NCBI GenBank assembly: GCA_036496265.1
Contig: DASXLL010000339.1
Span: forward strand, 1 to 64,000
Length of the DNA: 64,000 nucleotides
DNA from: CAYLLN01 sp036496265
GTDB taxonomy: Bacteria > Planctomycetota > Planctomycetia > Pirellulales > Pirellulaceae
Direction of reading: 5' to 3'
This document shows positions 33,356 through 42,534 of this stretch, in pieces; the stretch's first letter is position 1; every line of letters starts with the position of its first letter. The translations under genes were made by a program, and so were the position numbers. The notes under the pieces are model-generated. The model saw nothing but the letters and a program-made list of their open reading frames with translations. It searched no databases and was not told the DNA's origin.

Positions 33356-34284
33356 TCCGCACCCACAACCTCACAAAAAAATACGGCGACCAATTCGCTA
33401 TTCAGGCCATCGAGCTCGATTTGGCCGCGGGGGATCTTTTTGGCTTCATCGGTCCCAACGGCGCGGGCAAGACGACCACGATGAAGATCCTGGCCACGCT
33501 GCTCGACCCGACATACGGCGAGGGCTACGTCTGCGGCCACTCGATCTATCGCGATCCCAAGGAAATCCGCCGCCTCGTCGGCTACATGCCCGATTTCTTC
33601 GGCGTGTATGACGACATGAAAGTCATCGAGTATCTCGAGTTTTTCGCCGCCGCCTATCGCATCAACGGCACGAAGCGACGGCAAGTTTGCAATGAAAAGC
33701 TCGATCTGGTCGATCTGGCGTTTAAGCGCGACGCCTACGCCAATACGCTCAGCCGCGGACAGACGCAGCGGCTGGGTCTGGCCCGCGTGCTGCTCCACGA
33801 GCCGCAAGTTCTGCTGCTCGACGAACCGCTCTCCGGCCTGGATCCTCGCGCCCGTATCGAAATGCGAGCCGTCCTCCGCCGCCTCGGCCAGCAGGGCAAA
33901 ACGATCATGGTCTCCAGTCACATCCTGCCCGAACTGGCCGACATGTGTAACAAGGTCGGCCTCATCGATAAAGGCGTGATGGACGTGAACGACACCGTCA
34001 TCGAAGTGCTTCGCCGTGTCCGCGAACGCATCCGGCTGCACATTGGCGTCACGGGCAGCCTAGACGCGGCCGCGAAGCTTCTTGAGCAAAGCGATCTGGT
34101 CGAAACGGTTGCCGTCAATCACGACCAGCTCATGGTGACGCTCAAAAAAGGCATTGAAGACTACACCGATCTCTCACCGCTGCTCATCCAAGCGGGCCAC
34201 AAGATCAAACTTTTTCGCGAAGAAGAAATCAATCTCGAATCGGCGTTCATGGCGCTGACGAAGGGCCTCGGCCAGCGGGTCTAG
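33352..34284 (+). CDS. ABC transporter ATPase (CcmA/DrrA/NatA type)
   Basis: 310 residues starting at GTG 33352, overlapping the upstream stop. Motifs: FIGPNGAGKTTTMKILATLL, PEYMPDFFGVYDDMKV-like region (YMPDFFGVYDDMKVIEYLEFF), LSRGQTQRLGLARVL and VLLLDEPLSGLDPRARIEMR, with switch His in VSSHILPELADM. The extra C-terminal domain of about 80 residues fits DrrA/NatA exporters. No separate permease gene follows; the upstream membrane protein may be the partner. The next gene (putA) converges 4 bp away. Confidence 0.88.
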   Translation: MIRTHNLTKKYGDQFAIQAIELDLAAGDLFGFIGPNGAGKTTTMKILATLLDPTYGEGYVCGHSIYRDPKEIRRLVGYMPDFFGVYDDMKVIEYLEFFAAAYRINGTKRRQVCNEKLDLVDLAFKRDAYANTLSRGQTQRLGLARVLLHEPQVLLLDEPLSGLDPRARIEMRAVLRRLGQQGKTIMVSSHILPELADMCNKVGLIDKGVMDVNDTVIEVLRRVRERIRLHIGVTGSLDAAAKLLEQSDLVETVAVNHDQLMVTLKKGIEDYTDLSPLLIQAGHKIKLFREEEINLESAFMALTKGLGQRV

Positions 34285-34288
34285 ATGT

Positions 34289-37200
34289 TTATTCCCCTTC
34301 GGCTGGCGGCGGGGCGAAGCCGCGGCGGATGGTGTGCTCGGTGATGGTGCGGGGGATGACAAATTGGAGCAGGTAATCGCGGGAACCGGCTTTGCTGCCG
34401 ATGCCGGACATTTTGAATCCGCCGAAGGGCTGGCGATTGACGAGAGCGCCAGTGATGGAGCGGTTGAGATAGAGATTGCCGACCATGAATTCGCGGCGGG
34501 CGCGGTCGAGCGCGGCGGGACTGCGGCTGTAGATACCGCCGGTGAGGGCATAGTCGGTGCCGTTGGCGATTTTTAGAGCTTCGTTGAGATCGGCGGCGCG
34601 GATGACCGCCAGAACTGGACCAAAAATCTCTTCCTGGGCGATGCGGGCATTTGGCGAAATGTCGGCGAAGATGTGAGGGCCGATGTACCAGCCTTTCTCG
34701 GCGAGCGAGCCGATATCCGAGCCCAGAGCGATACGGCCTTCGGTCTTGCCGATCTCGATGTACTGCTTGATCCGCTGAAATGACTCGCCATCGATGACGG
34801 GACCGACGCTGGTTGAAGGATCTTCGGCCGGGCCAATTTTTAAGCTTTTCGTCGCTTCGACGAGCCGCTTGAGGAACGGCTCATAGACATCGCCGACGAC
34901 GATGGCGCGACTGCAAGCGGAGCATTTTTGGCCTTGATAGCCGAAGGCGCTTTTGACGACGCCGGAGACGGCTTCATCGAGGTCGGCATCGCTATCGATG
35001 ATAATGGCGTTCTTGCCGCCCATTTCGGCGATAACACGTTTGACATTGACGACGCATTTGCCCTTAGAGACTTCCGCGGCCTTTGCGTTTATGGAGAGGC
35101 CAACGGCACGGGAGCCGGTGAAGGCGATGAGGGCCACGTCGGGATGTTCGACGAGGCCAGCGCCGACGACTTCGCCGCGGCCGGGAAGATAGTTCAGGAC
35201 GCCGGCAGGGAGTTCGACTTCGCGAAAGATGTCCATCAATTGGGCGGCGATAACCGAGGACTGCTCGGCCGGCTTCATCACGACGGTGTTGCCCGTGGCC
35301 AGCGCGGCGACGGACATGCCGGTAAGAATCGCCAGGGGAAAATTCCAGGGAGCGATGACGCCGACGACACCGCGGGGCAAATGATCGAAGCGATTTTCCT
35401 CGCCCGGAGCATCGACGCCTTGCTGGCCTTGCATTTGGAACGCTTCGGCGGCGTAGAACTCACAGAAGTCGATCGCTTCATCGACGTCGGCAGTCGCTTC
35501 CCGCCACTCTTTGCCGCATTCATAGACTTCGATGGCAGCGAGCTCAAACAGGCGCGCACGCATTACAGCGGCGACTTTGCGGAGGTAGCGCCCGCGGCCG
35601 GCGGCGCCGAGAGAGTGCCAGTCGGGCAGTGCGGCCTTAGCGGCGACGACCGCGTGGTGTACGTGCTCTTCTTCTGCCATGGCGAAGGTGCCAACGATTT
35701 GATTTTTGTCAGCCGGGTTAGTCGATTCGCCGCGCTGCGGAGTCTGGATGTCGTTACCGCCGATGACAAGCGGGAAGTGACGGCCGAATTGGGAGCGGAC
35801 GCTGGCGAGGGCCATTCGCATGGCCTCGCGGTTTTCGGGGATCGCAAAATCGACGGGAGGTTGGTTTTTGAAGGCGTCCATAGGTTCGTGGGGCAGGCTT
35901 CCAGCCTGTCGTGAAGGTATGGCAGGCAAGATGCCTGCCCCACTGGCGGGATTCTGGAGCAGCTTGTCGGGTGAAATATTTTCGATGAAGCCGGCGCGGA
36001 GAAACGAGTCGTTGGAGGTGTTTTCGAGGAGGCGGCGAACGAGATACGCCATGCCGGGAATCAGCTCGCCGTAAGGCATATACACGCGAAGCCGCTGGCC
36101 GCGACGGACGAGGGCGTCTTTTTCGGCATCGGCCATGCCATAGAGCATTTGCAGTTCGAGTGCCGATTGCGGCAGCTCGAGGATTTGCGCAGTGGCGATG
36201 CCATGAGCGAGCGAGCGGATGTTGTGAGAGCCGAGCGCGGGGCGCAGGTGGGCCGTGTTTTGGAGCAAAAACCGCGTGCAGCGCTCGAAATTGGCGTCGC
36301 TTTGCCACTTTTGCTGAAAGACGGGGACCGGCCAGCCGTTGGAGCGGGCCCTGATCGTTTCGTAATCCCAATAAGCCCCTTTGACGAGGCGGACCCAGAC
36401 GGGTGTGCCCCGACTTTGGGCCCAATCGCGAAGGGCGAGGAGATCGCGCTCGGTGTCCGTCAGATAACACTGCAGGACAATGCCGATGTTCGGCCAATCA
36501 CGAAATTGGGGCTCGCTGAGAATCGCTTTGAAGATTTCGAGCGTGAGGGCCTTCTTGTCGTACGACTCCATATCGACGTTGATGAACGCCTGGAGTCGCT
36601 GGGCAGTGCGGAACAGCTCGCGCAGGCGAGAGCCAACGCGGCGCGCGGTGCCGTCAGGATCGATGGCGTCGAACCGGCTGTCGAGGGCCGATAATTTGAT
36701 GGACAAATTGAGGCGCGGAATCGGACCGCGGTCGTCGGCATCGATTTGTGAATCCGCCGGCCAGGTTTTGACTTGCGGCGCGATCGATTCGAGCAGCTCG
36801 AGGTAGGCTCGAAAATGCTGCTCGGCTTCGGCCTCGGCAATGACCGCTTCGCCGAGAATGTCGAGCGTAAAGGCGCGATGCAGCCCTCGCTCACGGCGGG
36901 CGGCGCCCACAACCTGCGGGACATTTTCCCCGGCGATGAATTTTTTCGCGAAATCGGTAGCGCCAATGCGCGCTGCGCGGGCAACCGCCGCCCGCGTGAA
37001 CGGCAATCGACGGGCGACCCCGAGCGACACATTCAGGCTCTCAGGCAATTTGTCGCGCACGAGGTCCAAATACTCGTGCAGGTGCCGCATCACCGCGTCG
37101 GATGACCTGAGCATCGGCAGGACATCGACGAAGCGGAAGAGCTGCACCTTGAGCTGCTCATCGTGCATCGACCACGCCAAAAGACGGTCGTCCCACCACT

Positions 37201-37345
37201 TCCGCTGCCAAATGTGCGGCTTGCCATGATCGAGATTCGCAAAGATTTGACGGCCGATGGTCTGCGTTAGCACCTCGATCGCCGCAAGCTGGTTGCGCGG
37301 GAGATCATCGAACGCGGCGACTGTCGGCGGAATTGCTTCCTGCAT
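34289..37345 (-). CDS. putA: Bifunctional proline dehydrogenase / glutamate-semialdehyde dehydrogenase
   Basis: 1018 residues. Proline is oxidised by the N-terminal FAD barrel (VKGAYWDYETIRARSNGWP, LGSHNIRSLAHG, YMPYGELIPGMAYLVRRLLENTSN). The P5C product is oxidised with NAD+ by the ALDH half (GVIAPWNFPLAILTGM, FGYQGQKCSACSRAIVV with the catalytic Cys, QEEIFGPVLAVIRA). The two halves are separated by a linker at about residues 465-490, GAGILPAIPSRQAGSLPH, that is read from an inserted palindromic repeat (35888-35943). There is no N-terminal DNA-binding domain, so it is not the E. coli repressor form. Electrons would enter the quinone pool. Confidence 0.95.
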   Translation of the reverse strand: MQEAIPPTVAAFDDLPRNQLAAIEVLTQTIGRQIFANLDHGKPHIWQRKWWDDRLLAWSMHDEQLKVQLFRFVDVLPMLRSSDAVMRHLHEYLDLVRDKLPESLNVSLGVARRLPFTRAAVARAARIGATDFAKKFIAGENVPQVVGAARRERGLHRAFTLDILGEAVIAEAEAEQHFRAYLELLESIAPQVKTWPADSQIDADDRGPIPRLNLSIKLSALDSRFDAIDPDGTARRVGSRLRELFRTAQRLQAFINVDMESYDKKALTLEIFKAILSEPQFRDWPNIGIVLQCYLTDTERDLLALRDWAQSRGTPVWVRLVKGAYWDYETIRARSNGWPVPVFQQKWQSDANFERCTRFLLQNTAHLRPALGSHNIRSLAHGIATAQILELPQSALELQMLYGMADAEKDALVRRGQRLRVYMPYGELIPGMAYLVRRLLENTSNDSFLRAGFIENISPDKLLQNPASGAGILPAIPSRQAGSLPHEPMDAFKNQPPVDFAIPENREAMRMALASVRSQFGRHFPLVIGGNDIQTPQRGESTNPADKNQIVGTFAMAEEEHVHHAVVAAKAALPDWHSLGAAGRGRYLRKVAAVMRARLFELAAIEVYECGKEWREATADVDEAIDFCEFYAAEAFQMQGQQGVDAPGEENRFDHLPRGVVGVIAPWNFPLAILTGMSVAALATGNTVVMKPAEQSSVIAAQLMDIFREVELPAGVLNYLPGRGEVVGAGLVEHPDVALIAFTGSRAVGLSINAKAAEVSKGKCVVNVKRVIAEMGGKNAIIIDSDADLDEAVSGVVKSAFGYQGQKCSACSRAIVVGDVYEPFLKRLVEATKSLKIGPAEDPSTSVGPVIDGESFQRIKQYIEIGKTEGRIALGSDIGSLAEKGWYIGPHIFADISPNARIAQEEIFGPVLAVIRAADLNEALKIANGTDYALTGGIYSRSPAALDRARREFMVGNLYLNRSITGALVNRQPFGGFKMSGIGSKAGSRDYLLQFVIPRTITEHTIRRGFAPPPAEGE
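35888..35943. repeat. REP-like inverted pair inserted within putA
   Basis: GTGGGGCAGGCTTCCAGCCT from 35888 and its inverse GGCAGGCAAGATGCCTGCCC to 35943 form two facing palindromic units separated by 10 bp. The same unit stands at 49144-49166 in an intergenic region. It is translated in frame as part of the interdomain linker of PutA. Confidence 0.85.
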
Positions 37346-37410
37346 GACGCAATTCTACGCGCCGAGGCAATTCTGGAGCATGCGAACTGTAAGGATCCGC
37401 TCGATTAAAC

Positions 37411-37433
37411 AGGACAGGCAGACGCCTATCCTA
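37411..37433 (-). repeat. ATAGGATAGGCGTCTGCC unit overlapping the sdhB stop codon
   Basis: On the minus strand the sdhB TAG (37433-37431) forms the start of ATAGGATAGGCGTCTGCCTG, a relative of the GTAGGATAGGCGTCTCGCC unit at 49172-49194. The repeat therefore supplies, or abuts exactly, the stop codon. Confidence 0.55.
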
Positions 37434-38303
37434 TGCTCCGAACCACTTCTGCAGCATACGGAGGGTCGTGGCACGGCCGGCGCGGCCGATGGAAGTGGTG
37501 AGGGGAATCTTTTTGGGACAGACGGCGACGCAGTTTTGGGCGTTGCCGCAATCTTGAATGCCGCCTTCGGCCATGAGGGCGTCGAGCCGCTCGGGGGCGT
37601 TGTTCTGGCCCGTGGGATTGCGGTTGAAGAGTACGACCTGGCTGATGGCGTGGGCACCGACGAAAGCGTGGTCGTAGGCGGCGGCTTTGCGTTTGGCGAA
37701 GGCGTCGTCGGTTTCGCCGGCGAGCTTCTCCAGCTCGATCTTGAGGTATTGCGGGCAGGCTTCGAGGCAGCAGCCGCAGCTCATGCACTCGGAAAGCGGA
37801 TACATCGCTTCCTGGGCTTCCTGCGAAATTCGGGGGCCGGCGCCCTGGTCGTAATAACCGTCGGCGGGAATCCAGGCTTTGACTTTTTCGAGCGCTCGAA
37901 AGAGGCGGGAGCGATCGACGCACAGGTCGCGAATAACCGGGAATTTGCTCATCGGCGCCAGCTCGATCTCGCCAGGCCGGTCGTCGAGTAGCCGATCGAC
38001 GAGGGCTGAGCACGATTGACGGACTTTGCCGTTGATGACCATCGTGCAAGCGCCGCAAACTTCTTCCAGGCAGTTGCAATCCCAGGCGACGGGGGCAACC
38101 TTGTGACCGTCGGCAGTTGTCGCTTTGGCCGCGATCCGCTGCAGGACGCTGATGACGTTCATCTCCGACTCATACGCCACGACGTGCCGCTCCCAATAGC
38201 TTTCCTGGCCCGGGCCGTCCTGGCGGAGGATGCGGACTTCGAACGAAGTCGGGTGAGCGGCGGGGCCGTCCGAACCATTATCAGAATGGGAATCGTGATT
38301 CAT
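37431..38303 (-). CDS. sdhB: Succinate dehydrogenase/fumarate reductase iron-sulfur subunit
   Basis: 290 residues from ATG 38303. Plant-type cluster: CNCLEEVCGACTMVINGKVRQSC. The [4Fe-4S]/[3Fe-4S] ligands are SECMSCGCCLEACPQ and NAQNCVAVCPKKIPL. This matches the longer SdhB of the C-A-B type B complexes with a single diheme cytochrome (Bacillus and Bacteroidetes style). It transfers electrons from the SdhA flavin to the membrane haems. It is last of the operon sdhC-sdhA-sdhB, separated from sdhA by a repeat of about 130 bp. Confidence 0.94.
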   Translation of the reverse strand: MNHDSHSDNGSDGPAAHPTSFEVRILRQDGPGQESYWERHVVAYESEMNVISVLQRIAAKATTADGHKVAPVAWDCNCLEEVCGACTMVINGKVRQSCSALVDRLLDDRPGEIELAPMSKFPVIRDLCVDRSRLFRALEKVKAWIPADGYYDQGAGPRISQEAQEAMYPLSECMSCGCCLEACPQYLKIELEKLAGETDDAFAKRKAAAYDHAFVGAHAISQVVLFNRNPTGQNNAPERLDALMAEGGIQDCGNAQNCVAVCPKKIPLTTSIGRAGRATTLRMLQKWFGA

Positions 38304-38308
38304 TATTC

Positions 38309-38435
38309 GAAGCACCAAATTTCAAGCATCAAATCACAAACAAATTCCAATCATAAAATCCAAATGAACAAATACTTCATTTGAGCATTCGAATTTCGGA
38401 TTTGTTTGGTGCTTGCTGCTTGTTGCTTGTGGTTT
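38309..38435. repeat. CAAGCATCAAATCACAAA / TTTGGTGCTTGCTGC inverted repeat inside the sdh operon
   Basis: AGCACCAAATTTCAAGCATC from 38311 and the reverse-sense TTTGTTTGGTGCTTGCTGCT from 38401 form the arms of an imperfect inverted repeat with an AT-rich middle. The same family separates the FAD and molybdopterin genes at 46157-46300. AT content is clearly above that of the flanking genes. Confidence 0.7.
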
Positions 38436-38441
38436 TGTTTC

Positions 38442-40472
38442 CTAATGGGTCGCAGCCGCCAACTTGCCGGCGATGGGGCTGCCGTTACCGTTGGCGTCGG
38501 CATCGGCTTTTCGTTTGGCGGCTCGTTCGTTCCAGACTTTTTCGATATCTTCCGCGCCGACCAGCCCATAGAGCCGCGGTCGAGCCGGAATCAGCGTCGT
38601 ATCGACGTCTTCGTAGGTGATTTCGACGTCGTCGCCGGTCCACTGGGCGATCGATGATTTAAGGAATTTTGCATTGTTGGCCTCGAACCGGTCGCACCAT
38701 TCCTCGGCTTCCCTGTGGCGCGAGGCGGCGTCGGTCGATTTGAGCGAGGCGAAGGCGAAGGCGGGCTTGTAGTGGGCGCCGCGGCATTCGTCGCGCTGCA
38801 GCGCACCTTTGAGGATCGCGAAGGCGATCGGAAACATGTCGAGCAGGGCCTTGGTGAAGACGACGTTCTGATTCGTCCAGTTGCCGGAGTCGGACAGCGA
38901 GCATTTTTTCGCGCGGTCGTAGAGCTCGTGGACTGTTTCGAGGCCTTGCTGAAGCTGATCATTGCGGCGGACGACCGTCGCGACCTTCGTCATCACGTCA
39001 CCGAGTTCTTGATGAATTAGATACGGGTTTTCGCTGCCGCCACTCTGGCCTGCAGAAACACTGCGCTTGAGCAGCGCGTCGTGCCGCGATTGATGCTGCT
39101 TTCGCGCTTGCTCGAACAAGCTTGACGGCAATTCGCTGGCCGCCTGTTTTTGGCCTTTGAGCAGCGTCTCAAGACCCGGCGCCGTGATCAGGCCGCTGAA
39201 GATGCACGACAAGAGTGAGTTAGCCCCCAGGCGGTTGGCTCCGTGGTATTGATAATCGCATTCACCGATCGCATACAAATTCGGAATGCTGGTGACTTGA
39301 TTTTTGGGTGAGCCAACTTGCAGACCGCCATCAGCGCTGCGGGCATAATCGCACCACAGGCCGCCCATCGAGTAATGGACGGCCGGGAAGATTTTCATCG
39401 GTGTCGAGCGCGGATCGACGCCTTGGAATTTTTCGTAAATCTCCAAGATGCCGCCGAGCTTGCGATCGAGCTCGTGCCGCGGAATGTGCGTCAGGTCGAG
39501 ATAGACGCACTGACGGTCTTTTTCGACGCTCAGCCCCTCGTTGACGCAGATATCGAAGATTTCGCGCGTCGCAATGTCGCGCGGAACGAGATTTTTGTAC
39601 TTGGGATAGCGCTCTTCCAGGAAGTAATAGCGCTCGCCTTCCGGAATCGTCAACGGATCGCGGGGGTCTTGCGGCTTGCGCGGCACCCAGACGCGGCCGC
39701 CTTCGCCACGGGCCGATTCGCTCATCAGCCGCAGTTTGTCTGCGCCGGGAATCGCCGTCGGATGGACCTGAATGAACTCGGCATTGCCATATTTCGCGCC
39801 GACCTGAAAACAACGGCTGGCAGCGGCGCCGTTACAGGCCATGGACATGGTCGAGCGGCCGTAGATCACACCGGGGCCACCGCTGGCGACGATCACCGCG
39901 TCAGCCGGGAAGGCCCGAATTTCCATCGAAACGAGGTCTTGCCCGACGACACCACGGCATACGCCGTTGTCATTGAGGATTGGCCCGAGAAAGTCCCAGA
40001 ACTCGAACTTGCGGACTTTGCCTTCGCTGGTCCAGCGGCGGACTTGTTCGTCGAGGGAATAGAGCAGTTGCTGGCCGGTCGTCGCACCGGCGAAGGCGGT
40101 TCGCTTGAATAGCGTGCCGCCGAACCGGCGACGATCCAGAAAGCCTTCGGGCGTGCGGTTGAACGTCACGCCCAGGCGATCCATCAGTTCGATGATCTTT
40201 GGCCCCCAAAAGGCCATTTCTTTCACCGGTGGTTGGTGCTGCAGAAAATCGCCGCCATAGACGGTGTCGTCGAAGTGCAGCCACTCCTCGTCGCCTTGCT
40301 GCCGCGTCAAGTCGTTGACGCTGTTGATGCCCCCCTGGGCGCAGACGCTGTGCGAGCGTTTAACGGGCACGAGGCTCATCAGATCGACGTCGATGCCAAG
40401 CTCGGCCAGCTTCATCGCCGCCGCCAGGCCCGCAAGACCGCCGCCGACAATCAATACGCGTTGTTTTGCCAT
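38442..40472 (-). CDS. sdhA: Succinate dehydrogenase/fumarate reductase flavoprotein subunit
   Basis: 676 residues. The FAD Rossmann motif RVLIVGGGLAGLAAAMKLAE is followed by KRSHSVCAQGGINS, where the FAD-linking His is found in this family, and the dicarboxylate site HPTAIPGADKLRLMSESARGEGGRVW. FPAVHYSMGGLWCDY and GANRLGANSLLSCIFSGL are also typical. It oxidises succinate to fumarate in the TCA cycle, facing the cytosol. It lies 40 bp behind sdhC, and the gap carries TTACTCGCCGCTCTGC repeats. Confidence 0.96.
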   Translation of the reverse strand: MAKQRVLIVGGGLAGLAAAMKLAELGIDVDLMSLVPVKRSHSVCAQGGINSVNDLTRQQGDEEWLHFDDTVYGGDFLQHQPPVKEMAFWGPKIIELMDRLGVTFNRTPEGFLDRRRFGGTLFKRTAFAGATTGQQLLYSLDEQVRRWTSEGKVRKFEFWDFLGPILNDNGVCRGVVGQDLVSMEIRAFPADAVIVASGGPGVIYGRSTMSMACNGAAASRCFQVGAKYGNAEFIQVHPTAIPGADKLRLMSESARGEGGRVWVPRKPQDPRDPLTIPEGERYYFLEERYPKYKNLVPRDIATREIFDICVNEGLSVEKDRQCVYLDLTHIPRHELDRKLGGILEIYEKFQGVDPRSTPMKIFPAVHYSMGGLWCDYARSADGGLQVGSPKNQVTSIPNLYAIGECDYQYHGANRLGANSLLSCIFSGLITAPGLETLLKGQKQAASELPSSLFEQARKQHQSRHDALLKRSVSAGQSGGSENPYLIHQELGDVMTKVATVVRRNDQLQQGLETVHELYDRAKKCSLSDSGNWTNQNVVFTKALLDMFPIAFAILKGALQRDECRGAHYKPAFAFASLKSTDAASRHREAEEWCDRFEANNAKFLKSSIAQWTGDDVEITYEDVDTTLIPARPRLYGLVGAEDIEKVWNERAAKRKADADANGNGSPIAGKLAAATH

Positions 40473-40512
40473 TTCTTTACTCGTTCGCCGCTCTGCTTAC
40501 TCGCCGCTCTGC

Positions 40513-41382
40513 TTACTCACCACTCACGCCACTCGTGGGCACCGCCGCCGTTTCTTGGGGCTTATCTGAGTCATCAGCCTGCGGATGCGCCAGCTTGTGT
40601 TCGTTCGGGGCGATTTCTTTCGACGCGACTTTGGCGTCGTACATCGCCTGTTCAACTTCTTGGGCTTTTTTAATATCGACGCCGAAAGCAAATCCACCGA
40701 GAGCGCCCATGCTGACCGCGGCCAAACCCAGGCCGAACACCAGACACGCTGTCGTCGCCCATTGCTGGGCCCGCGGCGTGACCCAGATGCCCCAAGTGAT
40801 GCCGAAGGTCCAAATGCCGTTGGCCAGATGAAACACGCAGCTCAAGACGCCAATTGCATACAAGATCGGCACGATCAGCGAAATCTGCATCGCCTTGGCT
40901 GCCGAGCTGGCCGCGTTGTAGGGCCGGAACATGGCCCCATCGAGCGGCTCCGCGACCCCCTTTTCCCACCACTCGGCATGCAGCCAGCCGCGCATGTGGA
41001 AGACGTGCCACATGATGAAGACGAAGGCGATCATTCCGGTTGCCCGCTGCAGCGTATAGCGGATGTTGCTCGATGTTTTGTAGGTGCTGGAGTTTGGCAG
41101 TGCTCCGCGGACGATCAGCACGCCGTAGATCGCATGATAGAGGAGCGGCAGAAAGATGAAGACCCACTCCACGACCGGCAGGGCCGCGCCGAGGCTGTGA
41201 ATCTGATAGACGTTGCGTTGAAATGCGGCCGGGCTATCGAGCACGCTGGCGTTGGTCAGCAGATGCACGACCATATACGCGCCGACCGGCACGATGCCCG
41301 ACAGTGAGTGCAGCCGGCGGAGGAGGAATTCGTTCCGCTCCCAGAAGGTCCCCTGCGGCGCGGCCGACGGCAATTCGTTCAC
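40513..41382 (-). CDS. sdhC: Succinate dehydrogenase cytochrome b558 subunit
   Basis: 289 residues from GTG 41382, supported by GAAAGGG upstream; the longer frame to 41784 lacks similarity and overlaps the divergent gene. Five helices carry His ligands: RRLHSLSGIVPVGAYMVVHLLTN, LLYHAIYGVL, FIMWHVFHMRGW and FHLANGIWTFGITWG. This is the single-subunit diheme cytochrome of type B complex II. The 60-residue C-terminal tail is hydrophilic and its end overlaps an intergenic-type repeat. It passes electrons to menaquinone or ubiquinone. Confidence 0.9.
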   Translation of the reverse strand: MNELPSAAPQGTFWERNEFLLRRLHSLSGIVPVGAYMVVHLLTNASVLDSPAAFQRNVYQIHSLGAALPVVEWVFIFLPLLYHAIYGVLIVRGALPNSSTYKTSSNIRYTLQRATGMIAFVFIMWHVFHMRGWLHAEWWEKGVAEPLDGAMFRPYNAASSAAKAMQISLIVPILYAIGVLSCVFHLANGIWTFGITWGIWVTPRAQQWATTACLVFGLGLAAVSMGALGGFAFGVDIKKAQEVEQAMYDAKVASKEIAPNEHKLAHPQADDSDKPQETAAVPTSGVSGE

Positions 41383-41524
41383 AGCAGCCCTTTCGTGGCA
41401 ATTCGAGAATGTGGCGGCAGTTGTCGTCGCCGCCCAAAAGAAAGTATAGAAGTCGGGCCAATGGTCACAACGGGGCTTAGGGGCAACGGGGCTTGTAGCC
41501 GCGCGGCAGCCTGAAACAATCATC

Positions 41525-41553
41525 GTAGCCATCACGCTCCGCGTGATGAGCCC
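41525..41553 (+). repeat. Single REP with GTAG foot
   Basis: GTAG followed by a hairpin CATCACGC (41530-41537), loop TCC, GCGTGATG (41541-41548), then AGCCC. It is the same unit as the left arms of the two 90-bp pairs at 42421 and 43222. It lies in the promoter region shared by sdhC and the isomerase gene. Confidence 0.85.
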
Positions 41554-41583
41554 TTCAAAACGGCTCCGCTGTAGGATTTTCCC

Positions 41584-42402
41584 ATGCGCTTTGCGATATG
41601 CAACGAGACATTTCAGGACTGGCCGTTTGACAAGGCGTTTCCGTTTGCGGCCGAGCTGGGCTACACGGGGCTGGAAATCGCCCCGTTTACGATCAACACG
41701 AATGCTTACGAGATCACGCCGCAAAAACGGGTGGAAGTTCGCCGCCAGGCCGACGACGCGAACCTGGAGATCATCGGACTGCACTGGCTATTGGCCAAAT
41801 CGACCGGATATTACTTAACGACGCCGGATAACGTTGTTCGTAATAAAACGGCCGACTATATCGCTGAGCTCGCCCGCATTTGCCGCGATCTCGGTGGACA
41901 CTTGATGGTCTTAGGCTCGCCGGCGCAGCGAAATTTACTGCCCGGCGTAACGCATGAGCAGGCGATGGAGCTGGCGGCGGATTGTCTCAAGCAGGCGATG
42001 CCGACGCTGGAAGACTGTGGCGTGACGCTCGCCGTTGAGCCGCTGGGGCCGAAGGATGGCAATTTCTTGCTCACCGCCGATCTCGGCCGGCAGCTTTGCG
42101 AGATGGTCGGGTCGCCGAATTGCCGGCTGCACCTGGATTGCAAGGCAATGGCGACCGAGTCAAAGCCCATTCCCCAGATCATTCGCGAAAACGCCCGCGT
42201 CATGGCCCATTTTCACGCCAACGATCCGAACATGCGCGGGCCTGGGATGGGCGATCTCGACTTCATTCCCATTTTTCAAGCCCTGGTGGATGTGGATTAT
42301 CGCGGCTGGGTTTCCGTTGAGGTTTTCGACTACGCGCCGGGTGTCGAATCCCTGGCTCGTGAAAGCATTGAGTACATGCAGAATTGTTTGACGCGTTTGT
42401 AG
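41584..42402 (+). CDS. Sugar phosphate isomerase/epimerase (xylose-isomerase-like barrel)
   Basis: 272 residues, an AP-endonuclease-2-type TIM barrel: MRFAICNETFQDWPFDKAFPFAAELGYTGLEIAPF, then LAVEPLGPKDGNFLLT (metal Glu), CRLHLDCKAMATE (metal His/Asp), VMAHFHANDPNMRGPGMGDLDF and GWVSVEVFDY. These place one metal with Glu, Asp, His and Glu ligands. Planctomycetes have many such enzymes acting on ketosugars or inositols; the substrate is not inferable. It lies between a lone REP and a REP pair. Confidence 0.85.
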   Translation: MRFAICNETFQDWPFDKAFPFAAELGYTGLEIAPFTINTNAYEITPQKRVEVRRQADDANLEIIGLHWLLAKSTGYYLTTPDNVVRNKTADYIAELARICRDLGGHLMVLGSPAQRNLLPGVTHEQAMELAADCLKQAMPTLEDCGVTLAVEPLGPKDGNFLLTADLGRQLCEMVGSPNCRLHLDCKAMATESKPIPQIIRENARVMAHFHANDPNMRGPGMGDLDFIPIFQALVDVDYRGWVSVEVFDYAPGVESLARESIEYMQNCLTRL

Positions 42403-42420
42403 CCGTCACACTACGTCTAA

Positions 42421-42510
42421 GTAGCCATCACGCTCCGCGTGATGAGCCCGGCCATTGGGTTTGAAGTTGCCTCGCAAATCTTGGCACGTCACGCCGAGCG
42501 TGACGGCTAC
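42421..42510 (+). repeat. 90-bp REP pair (BIME-like), left of the transposase
   Basis: GTAGCCATCACGCTCCGCGT at 42421 faces the inverse unit CGTCACGCCGAGCGTGACGG-CTAC ending at 42510. The spacer holds GGTTTGAAGTT. Length, order and spacer match the copy at 43222-43311 closely. The preceding GTAGCCGTCACA at about 42399-42410 may be a truncated third unit. Confidence 0.88.
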
Positions 42511-42534
42511 TTGGCAAGTATTTACAATCTTGGC

